From Rutidosis leptorrhynchoides (Eukaryota > Streptophyta > Magnoliopsida > Asterales > Asteraceae), in the NCBI RefSeq assembly GCF_046630445.1, contig NC_092335.1, positions 34,560,501 to 34,624,500 of the forward strand: a stretch of 64,000 nt of DNA, written 5' to 3'. This document shows, piece by piece, positions 49,898-64,000 of this stretch. Positions within the stretch are counted from its first letter, which is position 1, and each line of letters begins with the position of its first letter. The notes below the pieces were generated by a model. That model did no database searches. It was not told the origin of the DNA and saw only the letters and a program-made list of their open reading frames with translations. A program made the position numbers and the translations under genes.

Positions 49898-50214
49898 AAT
49901 TTACGAGTAGTATTTAAACTGCTTGATGATTCATTTTGTGAACAGATTATTAATAATGACAATGTACCTTGATTATTGTTGGTTCTCATCAAGAATCACA
50001 ATGAAATAAACTAGAAATTTGGCTATAAACATGTACTGTATATCATTTTAGAATCAAAATCCTTAATTTTGTGAACAGATTATAAGAATAACAATGTACC
50101 TTGTTCAAACTAGCCAAGTTCATTGCGAGATTACTAGTTCTATATCAAAAGCAGAACATCTCAAGAACGTTAACAAGTTGATGATGCAAAGTGCCTTTCT
50201 GCAAATAGAAGTAA
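49898..50214. other. 3' flank of the AAA-ATPase gene
   Basis: Contains two related copies of a short segment ('tgtgaacagatta...acaatgtacctt') at about 49936-49973 and 50071-50103. A third relative lies at window positions 1-40. Probably 3' UTR and beyond. It ends at the Helitron-like insertion. Confidence 0.55.
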
Positions 50215-51240
50215 CTAGAAAAAATCCGACCGCGCGTTGCTGCGATTGTATTCGACGCGCGGTCCAATTTGGATATACGATGTCCGTTTCGCGTATAGTT
50301 AGTCGTGTTGTATATGTATATATATGTATGTAATATAGCCCGAAATATTTATTTTTTTTAACGATGTCCGTTTCGCGTATAGTTAGTCGCGTTGTGTTCG
50401 TAAAATTATTTCGAGTTGAACGGTGGTCTCGGAAAAATTTAACTCGCACCGAGCGTGAATATAGGGCCCGTTATTTAGTGTTTTTTTAACGATGTCCGTT
50501 TTGCATATAGTTAGTCCCGTTGGGTTCGTGAGATTTTTTCGAGTTGAACGGTGGCCTCGGAAAAATTTAACTCGCACCGAGCGAGAAGATAGGGCCCGTT
50601 ATAAATTCGGGTGGAGTAAGGTTTTTTTATTTTAATTAAATTATAAATTTACGTTTTTTACCCCTGAAAAAGTGTAAAGTTGAGGGATTGTTGTGTAATT
50701 TGTGCGAAAGTTGGAGGACCATTTGTAGTGTGAACGCAAACTCAAAACGACAATGCGGTAAAACTGAAACGACCAAAAACCGGTGGAGGTTTAGTATAGT
50801 TTGTGTTCGTAAAATTATTTCGAGTTGAACGGTGGTCTCGGAAAAATTTAACTCGCACCGAGCGTGAATATATGGCCCGTTATTTAGTGTTTTTTTAACG
50901 ATGTCCGTTTTGCATATAGTTAGTCCCGTTGGGTTCGTGAGATTTTTTCGAGTTGAACGGTGGCCTCGGAAAAATTTAACTCGCACCGAGCGAGAAGATA
51001 GGGCCCGTTATAAATTAGGGTGGAGTAGGGTTTTTTTATTTTAATTAAATTATAAATTTACGTTTTTTACCCCTGAAAAAGTATAAAGTTGAGGGATTGT
51101 TGTGTAATTTGTGCGAAAGTTGGAGGACCATTTATAGTGTGAACGCAAACTCAAAACGACAATGCGGTAAAACTGAAACGACCAAAAACCGGTGGAGGTT
51201 TAGTACTGAAACGACCAAAAACCGGTGGAGGTTTAGTATG
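50215..51240 (-). mobile_element. Helitron-like element, minus strand, with internal tandem duplication
   Basis: On the minus strand, a perfect 9-bp stem GACCGCGCG/CGCGCGGTC (50228-50236 and 50256-50264) is followed nine bases later by CTAG (50215-50218) and then T, as expected of a Helitron 3' end. The body to the right is non-coding and repetitive. The right (5') boundary at about 51240 is a guess, placed where repetitive sequence ends. No helicase coding. Confidence 0.55.
50393..51208. repeat. 409-bp tandem duplication
   Basis: 50393-50801 and 50802-51208 are near-identical neighbours. Each also contains a shorter internal repeat ('gagttgaacggtgg...ctcgcaccgagcg', about 130 bp spacing), and the array ends with an extra copy of a 33-bp tail. 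ORFs predicted here, all starting MRVKFFRGHRSTRK, are products of the repetition and not genes. Confidence 0.9.
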
Positions 51241-51540
51241 TATATAAATAAACAAGTTAGATGATTTAATTATTTAAATATAAAAAATGTCTAGAATAAA
51301 ACAGATGAAAGACTTCAAAACTGTTATTTATTTATTCAACACTTCGCCTCCGACTATAAGCCCATAGATACAAGCTATGAGCTTTAAACTCCCATTACAA
51401 GCCAAATTCACCAAGCATACTGCATACTGCATACCCATCATCTTGTCCAGGTGAAAATCATGGTTTTTATACAAACAAACGATCCGTTATTTGTGCATTT
51501 ATTCCAAAAACATAACGAAAATATCAATATATTGATGCTC
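51241..51540. other. Intergenic DNA between the Helitron-like region and AVT1 copy 1
   Basis: Nothing coding seen. It lies between two convergently transcribed genes. Confidence 0.6.
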
Positions 51541-51691
51541 AAAAACATAGTATTCAGACTGGAAAATAGGAGACAAAATCCCATGATAAACAATTACAAC
51601 ATATACCAACAATGATAAAAGAAAAAATGGCTAATCTATTTGTATGCTCGCTGCAACAATCAAGCATTGTAATTGAAGTATCAAAAATATA
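51541..51691 (-). other. 3' UTR of AVT1 copy 1
   Basis: About 150 bases after the stop codon that align well with 58108-58245 after AVT1 copy 2, including 'accaacaatgataaaa' and 'gcaacaatcaa'. Conservation between copies beyond the stop suggests transcribed 3' UTR included in the duplication. Confidence 0.6.
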
Positions 51692-55618
<3,927 letters not shown>

Positions 55619-55631
55619 TCTTTTCAGATCT

Positions 55632-55930
55632 CTACAACTTTACACATTAGATATAATAAATTATCCCTATGTACACACACATTGAACACATAAACATAAA
55701 CAATGTACTACATTATAATTCTATTCTATAACTTCATTTACACTTTATATAGAAAGCCTAAATTTAAGCATTGGGTACAAAAAATATGGAATCAAAAACA
55801 TCAAAAGGTATTCAATTTGAGACAAAATTCAACAAAAAGAAAAATTAAAGTCCACCAATTTCTAGCATATTGACGTCATTATAACCCTTAATCCGTTGAA
55901 TATATATATCTTTATATGTGAAATTTTACA

Positions 55931-55979
<49 letters not shown>

Positions 55980-55985
55980 ATGTAC
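55632..55985 (-). other. Probable 5'-UTR intron of AVT1 copy 1
   Basis: On the minus strand, AAG|GTACAT opens at 55985 and TTGTAG|AGATC closes at 55632, 13 bases before the ATG. The flanks are conserved in copy 2 (61866-62144) while the interior is not, as expected for an intron between UTR exons. A short (TA)n run (about 55931-55972) lies inside. Confidence 0.6.
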
Positions 55986-56137
55986 CTTGTTTCTGTACTT
56001 GTGTACGGATAGAATTAACTGAAACAGAGTAGAAAAACAAAGCTTCAATTTAAGAGAACACAGACCAAAACAGAGTGCTCTGTTTATTCTAGTAATTGTG
56101 TTAACGTTAATCATATGTCTTCTGATAAAACTGATCG

Positions 56138-56146
56138 CCTTTTATA
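56138..56146 (-). promoter_or_regulatory. TATA box of AVT1 copy 1
   Basis: TATAAAAGG on the minus strand, matched exactly upstream of copy 2 at 62299-62307. About 200 bp further upstream, both promoters share an ACGT-core element (GGCCACGTT on the plus strand) at 56339-56347 and 62507-62515, close to a shared 'ttcatgtgattgg'. Confidence 0.7.
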
Positions 56147-56369
56147 ATGAAATACAAATTGTTGCCTCCAAAATAGTATATTTTATTATTTCTGAAGTTA
56201 TGGGGTAAAAAAAAAAAGTTATGGGGTGTAGGCGTGTAGGTTATCTCTCTCATGTGATGTCGCTGATCGGGAAAAAGCAAATGTGTATTTTCATGTGATT
56301 GGAGTGATAAACTGTTTATTTTTTACTCGTAATAGAGTGGCCACGTTCCAATTTTATTTTCCAAATTTG

Positions 56370-58100
56370 TGAGAAGATATGATAATGTGGTATGCTTTAA
56401 TATATTGAAATTATTATTATAATACTCATTACTCTGTATATTTTTATTTTTTTTTTAAAGAAAAACACACATCCAACACAAATTTATTCATATGTTTACT
56501 ATGAGGCTTGAACTCGTAACTTCTTAGTTATAGGAAATCCACGTATACTCTTGGACTATAAGCCTTCGGATATTCTTGCGGTTATTGTTGATTCAACAGA
56601 AAAATAATATGGAATTTTATTGATTATTTTTTTAGATAATTATTTAATTTAATATTGTGTGTAACATGAATCTTTTCAATGTAAGTAATAATACTGCACA
56701 TTTAAGATCGATTGGGTATATATTCAATTCGACTAGTTAGGGTCTGATTCACCAAAATGTAACAACTTAGTTTGACAATATGAACCTGACCGCGGTTCCA
56801 AATCCGACTTAGTTTGAGACTTTTTTTAGAGAAGACCTACTTTGTAGTCTATTGGGTCGATCCAAGAGCCAAATGAATTCGGATTCTTCAAAATGCAACA
56901 TCTTGTTTTTTGGCTAAGGAAACACGACAAAAAGTTGTTAATTTGACAGAAGCTACTCATGTAGCAATGGAAGCGCTACGCGAGGAAAGCGGTACGTGTA
57001 CAATGATAAAGAGTTTGAAAATCTTCTCCCAACCCGACCGATGCCATATGATAATGAAAGTTAGGGCAAAACTTAAAAAGAAATATGGCAAGACGTCTAA
57101 AAAATCCAGCACGACAAAGAATAGTTCTATGATTAATTTAGTTTTTCGCCTTCAATGTCGTATTTTTAATTTTTCTTCTTTTAGTTTTTAATTTTATTTA
57201 TAATGTAATACTATTTTAGTTTATGAAAGTTTTTTTATTTTAAATATTTGTTTTATATATATTTTAGTAATCATTGTAAATTTTAAATATGAATATCATA
57301 AAAAATTAATTTGTGATTGTGCGATGGTTATGAGTAAATCTATCTTGAGTATGTGATGAGATGAAAATGATGATGCGACAATGATCATTCTCAATATCTA
57401 CCCTCTCCATTCTTTAAATTCGCATTTTCATTTCCCATCCCTCTGTCTTGTTAGGCTTGTAAGGCATTTCTTTGTAGCAAGAAGCGTTCTTCAATCGGGA
57501 ACTGAAGCGCGATGAACTATAATAAGGCCTTTTGTAGGCATAGAAGTCAAACTGGAATGATACCATCCGGGTTAAGTGATTGAGGTATCCGTGACTTCTC
57601 TCTTAGCCAGTTTTCGAGGCGGTCGTCCCAGCGGATCTAAAAACGGGTAAAAAACGCTCAACGATTAAACAATGGTCAACAACGGTTAAAAAACGGTCAA
57701 AACCCTTAAAAAACGGCTGACGCGGGATGTTGACCAACTTTGATTTTAATATATATTTTAAACATATACATTATTTCAAATTGAAGGCAAATATTTCATA
57801 TTAAAGATAGATATTTGCTTTTAATTTTACATATTTAAGTTCAAAATGTTTATGTTTAAAATATATGTAAAAATTCAACGTTGGTCAACATATTCGTTTC
57901 GACCCCGTCTTGAACGTTGCAACATTGCAAAGTCCCTACCGTCTCGATCTCGTGTCTTTTATAACCTTGCTCTTAGCTCATGAAAAGGGATGGTTGTGAA
58001 TTGTATAAAAAAAAGGGAAAGGTTCTATATATATATAGAACATATCAATATATTAATGCATGAAATTTACACACTAAAGGAACAACACCTCTTCATGCTT
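56370..58100. other. Intergenic DNA between the two AVT1 genes
   Basis: No supported gene. A 93-residue ORF at 56910-57191 (+) is basic and lysine-rich (KLKKKYGKTSKKSS). I do not recognise it and suspect a decayed transposon. Around 57645-57720 a short motif ('aaaaacggtcaac'-like) recurs several times. Confidence 0.5.
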
Positions 58101-58245
58101 GAAGCATACAAGAGGAGAGACAAAACCCCATAGTACATACTAAACAATTCCAGCGTACACCAACAATGATAAAAAAAAATGTCTAATCTATTTTTAGGCT
58201 CAGAGCAACAATCAAACATTATAATTTATAAGTACCAAAAACATA

Positions 58246-61200
58246 TCAGAACAACTGTTTAAAGATTTCAGATAGCGACGTATACGTTCCAAAAGCTGAT
58301 GAGACCACGCCAACAACGATGGTCAATACACAGAATGACACCTATCATTCAAGCCAAAACATGAATGTTACAAAATGAGCAAATAGACCTTATAACAATT
58401 GCTAAATCAGATTCAAGGATACCATAGTATGTTTATACCTGTAAGTGGGTTGTCTTTCTCCCTAGGATGCTCAAAAAGCAAACGCACGGAAGAATTAACG
58501 TCTGTAATAACATTGATATCATATAAAGACATTAAACATTATTCTATGGTCAGTTATATTGCTTGAGTCTAGAAAACAAGGAAGTGAGATTAACGAGAAC
58601 GTACCACCATCATGGTCAATAAAGATCCGATAAGTGACATCACAAGACCTGTATAAAAAATACATGAAGATCTTAGTTTATACAAGAAACTAAAACATTG
58701 TGTCTTTATTACAGACACGTATTACATAATGTGAGAACTTACCAAAAAACGGAATGGTGAGGGCTACAATCAATGTAGATAACACTAAACCCGTTCTAAT
58801 GAGAATCGAATAAAAATAAGACTTATTCGATGGTAGCAACTCCTCAAGACTCATAGCAACAGGTGATATAGTCAAAGCGTATTTGGTAAATGGATTGACT
58901 ACCTGCAAATGAAAAAATATAGGATATTAATTACTTCACAAAAGGTATGGAAATTAAATGTGAATCATTTTTATTGAATTTGTGATTAACGTACCGTGGT
59001 CCAAACGGCAATATTGGATGCGACCAAATTTGTTGGCAGGTTAAGAGTAAACTGTGATTCTGTTGTTTCCCCAAACATCAGATATCCCATTACGGCGACT
59101 ACAGCATAAAGAACACCACATATTCCGAAGCTACATATAAATAAATCTTCCAATTAGTATGTAATAAGTAATTAAAAAGAACTTGCGGAATAGCGATTAT
59201 ATCACAAGTATTTTACCTAGTTAAGAGGACAGCAGGAAATTGACTTTTTTTCGCCATTGATGTGTATATATTAGGAAAAACGGCATGTCCTGAATAACAG
59301 TAACCGTAAAGACCTATAGCTACTGGAAAACTGGAAAGGTTTAAGGTCCTTGTTGTTTCGATTTGAAAACCAATGTCATCCACGAAACCAACCCAGAACA
59401 AACAAACGGCAACAAGAATTGATGCGATAACTCCTCCAGCTGGAAAGGAAATATAAAAAAGTTACCAAATACGGTTAAAGGCGTTTAAGATATTCATTTC
59501 ATGTTTTACTTACCGGAGATGTAACTGAGGACACTCATATTGCGAAGGTAAACTGTAGGTAGCACAGCTATGGCGATCGTTATAGCAAATAAATAATGCG
59601 CATTGAGTATATATCCTCCGAAACTTAAATGTGCATTTGGAAACAGAGCAGATAGATTATCGCTCTCTAATATTATATATTCAACGCAACATGCCTGCAC
59701 CAGAAAAATTATGATTTAAAGGAAAGAATGGAACACTTAACATTGGTTCAATTAAAAACATAACATTGATTCAGTTATAAACATAGCAGTGAATTTATCA
59801 ACATATTTGAACAGAAAAAGAAACCTCAAACCAGTAGCACAGTCGAATTTATATTTGCTCAAATGTTTTTTGTTCTTTTTTTTTTTTTTGGTATGGTATG
59901 TCCAGCACGTCATTTAGTAGATCAAAGATCCAAAAGAGTAGTTAGCAAGTGCAACCAAGATAAGTTTCAGACCATAATTAAGACATTCATTTAATCAGAT
60001 ATACTTACATATAACTCGACGTACAAAATTATCTGCAGAGAAACATAAACCAAATGTAAACGGGTCAGTAAACAATCATGTACGTATATATGTGTATTTA
60101 TATGTTCTCTGCAAGTAAACAAGCATATGACATATAAGTGAGCTTACAGATATGATGAGACGACCCGTGGTGCCAAAGGCAGCCTGACCGACATCTGGAT
60201 AAGTCTCGAGGCCAGGTTGACTATCCAAGCAGTATCGAAGGAGTAAGCCGGTGTAAAAAGAAAGGACCCCAAACACAACCAATAATATAAGTCCAACCCA
60301 TCCTCCTTCTCGAACCGCATAAGGAACTGAAAGAAGTCCTACTCCACAAAGAACATTTATGCCTACACAAATTATCAATAAAAATTAATTAATACATACT
60401 TACAATCACCCAAAATGATTTTATGCAAGTATTAACGACTCAGAAATGACTTGAATGTATTAGACCACGTCTGCGTGGTCCAACTATGCCTTTGTCACAT
60501 TTTAAAAACATAAAACAAGATAAACGCCTAGAGATTACTAATTTGGATGATATTTACTAAAAGAGGACCACATCTTAATCATACATTAAAAAATATGTGT
60601 GGTAAGAGAAAAAATAGTACAAATGACCAACTTAAATGTTCTATTGGGGACCAAAACATTAAAGGGTCCATCAAAGTATCAAATGACCCTTCCAATTTAA
60701 AGTCATATGAATGAAATAAAACGTATCAATCAAAAATCATGGTCCGTTACCCAGTTCAGTTCAATATTGGTTTCTCTTGTATATACCTAAAAAAGAACTA
60801 GGACCAAAAGTACAAACTTAAAAAAAAAAAAAGTTATTTCTTCAAGTGGCATACCATTAAGCACAGATTGACCGAATGAGCTCTGACTTGAAAGCGGAAG
60901 TTCGTGCGAAACCTTAGATGATTTGTGAACATGAGGCAGTTTTTTGGCAGATGAACCTCGTCGAGGAGGAAGTAAAGAATGAGAACTACGCCGTTCTTGC
61001 GGCTGCTGGTTATCTGTCGCCGGTGCCAAGAGAGGTTTGCCCAAAGTTGGAAGTATCTCAGGTGTGTGTCTTTGAGTCAACGATGATGAAACGAACGAAC
61101 TTCCTAATCGCGATAAAGTAGGTGTCCCGAGAAAATTCAGGCTCGGCGATGGTACACTACTGTACAAATCGATCGATTGCCTGCCACATCATACAAGGAA

Positions 61201-61852
61201 AATCATTAAGTACTTCCCAAAATCATATGAGGCGGATCTAGAGGGAAGCCATCATTGAAAATTATGAGTTAGTATAACTCGAATTATTATTTGAGTGAAA
61301 AATATTAATTAATTAATAATTATAATTATTATTGATGAGACATATTCATCAACACATATTATAATTCACTTTCCTGTGTGGATCTGGCTCCTATGTATAA
61401 ATATTTAACAAAGTATATCATCACACACTCTAGTACAAAAAGATGAAGATTCTGGCCTTAAAAAGTATAACAAGATTGAATATTCAGACAAACTTTCTGA
61501 TTTACTTTTTAAAAGCAGATTCAGATCAATCACGTATTTAATTATTTTAACCATAATCGAAATCTAAAGAGAATACTTAAAAAGTTATATTTAATCATTT
61601 AATTTTAATATTATTTTTTTAAAAGCATTTAATTTTAATTTAATTAGTAAAAGTAAAATCAAGAACATACCTGTAACTTTGAGGCCATGAAGGGTTTAAA
61701 GAACTAGGTTTTTCGTGATGTTGAGGAATATCATCCGAATAATTCGAATATTCGGATTCATTACCATCATCTTCACCTCTATTGGAATCCTTGTCTTCAT
61801 CATCCTCATCACTCTCAATAAAAAAAGCTTGCTCTGATTCTGAATTCTTCAT
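58246..61852 (-). CDS. AVT1C: Vacuolar amino-acid transporter AVT1-like, copy 2 (AVT1C clade)
   Basis: Eleven exons, high to low: 61852-61671, 61180-60855, 60362-60148, 60032-60009 (24 nt), 59694-59514, 59439-59217, 59130-58995, 58902-58743, 58648-58605, 58501-58439, 58341-58246. Phases agree throughout, giving 549 residues. Same plan as copy 1: an acidic serine-rich cytosolic N-terminus of about 165 residues, then the Aa_trans domain (GINVLCGVGLLSVPYAVREG, CLDSQPGLETYPDVGQAAFG, YCYSGHAVFPNIYTSMAK, NPFTKYALTISPVAMSLEE). All introns are GT-AG. An extra phase-2 intron (59131-59216) splits what is one exon in copy 1. Proton-coupled amino-acid import into the vacuole is the family role. Intact and probably active. 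Confidence 0.93.
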
Positions 61853-61865
61853 TCTTTTCAGATCT

Positions 61866-62144
61866 CTACAACTTTACACATCAAATTTATAAAATTAATC
61901 ATCAGTACACACACAAGTCAAACATATAAACAATATACTACATTAAAGTTGTATAATTACATATACTTTTATAAATTAACCCTATTAATACCGCAATATT
62001 TGGAATCAGAAACAAGAAAAGTATTCAACTTGATACGAAATTCAACAAGAGGTAGACTTCAAGTCCACCAATTTCTAGCATAATGACGTAATTAAAACCC
62101 TAAATTCTTTGAATTTTTATATATATAGTGGAATATAAGTTTAC
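61866..62144 (-). other. Probable 5'-UTR intron of AVT1 copy 2
   Basis: Donor AAG|GTAAAC at 62144 and acceptor TTGTAG|AGATC at 61866 (minus strand), matching the boundaries inferred for copy 1. Confidence 0.6.
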
Positions 62145-62298
62145 CTTGATGTTGTAATTGTGTACGGATAGAATTAACTGAAACCAGAAGTAGAAAAACA
62201 GAGCTACAATTTCAGAGAAAAGAGGTCAAAAACAGAATGCTCTGTTTTCTTTTGGAAGTTCTGTAAACAACAATTCTGTCTTCTGCTAAATTTGCTCA

Positions 62299-62307
62299 CC
62301 TTTTATA
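62299..62307 (-). promoter_or_regulatory. TATA box of AVT1 copy 2
   Basis: TATAAAAGG on the minus strand, identical to copy 1's box and at the same distance from the conserved 5' UTR. Confidence 0.7.
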
Positions 62308-62529
62308 ATGACATACAAATTGCTACCGTATTTATTTATTGATATTATTGATATTTATGGAGTATTATTTATTTATTATCACCCATCTTGTATATACACA
62401 CAGTTGTGGGCTGTGGGTTCTCTCGTGTGTAATTCATTGAGAAAAAACAACTGTGTATTTTCATGTGATTGGTGGCTAAAGTACTTATTTTGACTCGTAA
62501 CAGAATGGCCACGTTTAAATTTAATTGCA

Positions 62530-63560
62530 AACAATATTTTAATTATATATATTATTATTTATAATTATCATTAACGCCCGAAGAAGAAAAAAGTGATCGA
62601 CTGATCAAGGTTCACGATTTTCAGAAGCCCTATTTTTTTATATATCGAATATAATCGGTTATTTGAGAAGTAGAAGAACTAAAGAAACACAATTAAGACA
62701 ACGAAAACAAAGCATAATAGGTCTGAAAACAACAAACAAAGGCCCAGAAAAAAAGAAATCAAACTTCACTAATATTTTAACATAGCCGAAAGAGCTTTTG
62801 AAAAATTGTAGATACTAATTATATTTATTTATAGATTACACTTATAGAAAATTTATAAGTATTCTAATATCTTAATGACAATCATTAGAGTTGTTAGGAA
62901 AAAAACTATATAATTATACTAATATAGTGAAAGATAAATATATTAAAATGATGATAGTATATTCACCACTCAAATTAATAGATTCATACTAATGGACTTT
63001 GATTTAACTGAAGCTCGTTGCTTATGTTCAATGGGTCCTATGTGTGTGATGCTTGAACAACATAGCATGAGCATGTTCGAATCTAGATGTAGGCACGTAT
63101 TATTGGCATCACACTCTTACGGGATAAAGGTGATGAGTGTATAAATATAACACATAGTTTGTGTGTCACTGTCGATCAATACGTTTAGAACTAAGTTGAT
63201 AGATTTATCATACTAGTGCATTAAAATATTCATAATGTACAAGTATCTAATGTACTGTGATGAATTTATTAATTTAGTAGTGATACATAACACCTATTTC
63301 AAAAGCATATGATGTGTATTTGTAATTATAATTATAATCATAAACTGGATTGATTTCTAGTTGTTAGTTTTCGATTAAGAATCATGAATTAATGATCGGT
63401 GTCCTAATATAAATGTCCGACACCACGCTTTTTTTTTTTTTTTTGGGGGCGAAAAATGATAAAAGATATAACAAATAAGAATATTTCATCACAAAGATGA
63501 CACCACACTTTAGGTGATAAATAGAAGTAAAAGTAATTACATAATAACCTAATTTAATTG
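62530..63560. other. Intergenic DNA upstream of AVT1 copy 2
   Basis: AT-rich with no gene seen. A run of 16 Ts at about 63429-63444 followed by G-rich bases could be the tail of a small retroposon on the minus strand, but nothing before it is recognisable. Confidence 0.5.
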
Positions 63561-63566
63561 CGGATA

Positions 63567-64000
63567 TTTTTTTTTTTTTTTTTGAAAAGCAAGGAAGATT
63601 ATATATACCATAAAGTAACAGAATACATAGAGTGGTAGGAGAGTATAGATACCAGCCCACAATACCACATATACAACCTACACGAATAGTTTGCAGGGGA
63701 AGCAAACTGAGAAATTACACAAATATGATTATAAGCTAATTTAAGTACAAACTCGGATCATTTATCCACGTTAACCAATCGAATTTTCGACCCCGCGATC
63801 TATGTGAAATCCATTCAAAAGACTTGATTTGTATCTCGTTTAGCGCCACCGGAGGATTCCACCCTTTAACACGAAAGACCACTTTGTTTCGATTTGACCA
63901 TAACAAATATACACAAACCCATTTAACCGCTTGCCAAACTCTTTTGCCTTGATTCGACATTGTTACCGGAGCGTTTTCTTGTAGAATTTCATTTATGCTA
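63567..64000 (-). mobile_element. 3' end of a LINE, running off the window
   Basis: On the minus strand, 63739-64000 encodes the C-terminal end of a plant LINE reverse transcriptase (zf-RVT region): GKRVWQAVKWVCVYLLWSNRN, then LNEIQIKSFEWISHRS and FDWLTWINDP, with a stop at 63736-63738. A 3' UTR of about 150 bases follows, then a poly(A) tail (T-run 63567-63583 on the plus strand). The frame is open to the window edge. Confidence 0.8.

Noticed and set aside
50120-50986. Several ORFs beginning MRVKFF with RSTRK-type sequence
   Set aside because: All arise from the tandem repeats of the Helitron-like region and carry no known domain.
56910-57191. 93-residue basic ORF between the AVT1 genes
   Set aside because: No family recognised, odd composition and no paralogue in the window. 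Not called as a gene.

Overview
This is a stretch of flowering-plant nuclear DNA, most likely from the daisy family (Asteraceae). That placement rests on the style of the LTR elements and the gene content, and I could not test it by search. About three quarters of the window is transposable elements. The rest holds an AAA-ATPase gene of the BCS1-like/AATP type and a tandem pair of intact AVT1-type vacuolar amino-acid transporter genes.

Layout. 1-422: intergenic DNA whose first ~100 bases resemble the 3' flank of the AAA-ATPase gene at 47.4-49.9 kb, which suggests a paralogue just left of the window. 423-6054: a Ty1-copia element of Tork/Tnt1 type (COP), with 5-bp target repeats GATAA. 6060-6847: intergenic. 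6848-46361: one Ty3-gypsy chromovirus (Tekay/Del type, minus strand, here GYP-A) bounded by ACTGG target repeats and split by later insertions. Inside its pol lies LARD-E (about 11424-30694, plus strand, non-coding). Inside LARD-E's left LTR lies GYP-B (11923-25030, minus strand, target repeat ATTGA), a second and much younger copy of GYP-A's family. Inside GYP-A's right LTR lies LARD-D (39287-46092, plus strand, target repeat ATACC, non-coding). LTR divergence counted by eye falls in the order the nesting demands: GYP-A about 1.3%, LARD-D and LARD-E about 0.4%, GYP-B about 0.06% (2 differences in 3256 bp).

The most unusual content is in GYP-A and GYP-B. Between the primer-binding site and gag, on the coding strand, both carry two extra ORFs: an acidic protein of about 190-200 residues with a SUMO-interaction-like motif, and a 227-residue F-box protein of host-plant type. 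Both ORFs are open in both copies. I read this as a chromovirus that captured a ubiquitin-ligase adaptor gene and has kept it through transposition.

Right part. 47429-49897 (+): three-exon AAA-ATPase, 491 residues, with a Helitron-like 3' end in intron 1. 50215 to about 51240: a second Helitron-like sequence (minus strand) containing a 409-bp tandem duplication. 51692-55618 (-) and 58246-61852 (-): two AVT1 genes, 548 and 549 residues. They share promoter, 5'-UTR intron, micro-exon and 3' UTR, but differ by one intron and by one GC splice donor. 63567-64000 (-): the 3' end of a LINE running off the window.

The host genes show no sign of an operon or shared pathway. The AAA-ATPase and AVT1 pairs look like separate local gene families, and transposons have pushed the AAA-ATPase copies apart. 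I saw no tRNA, rRNA or CRISPR array.
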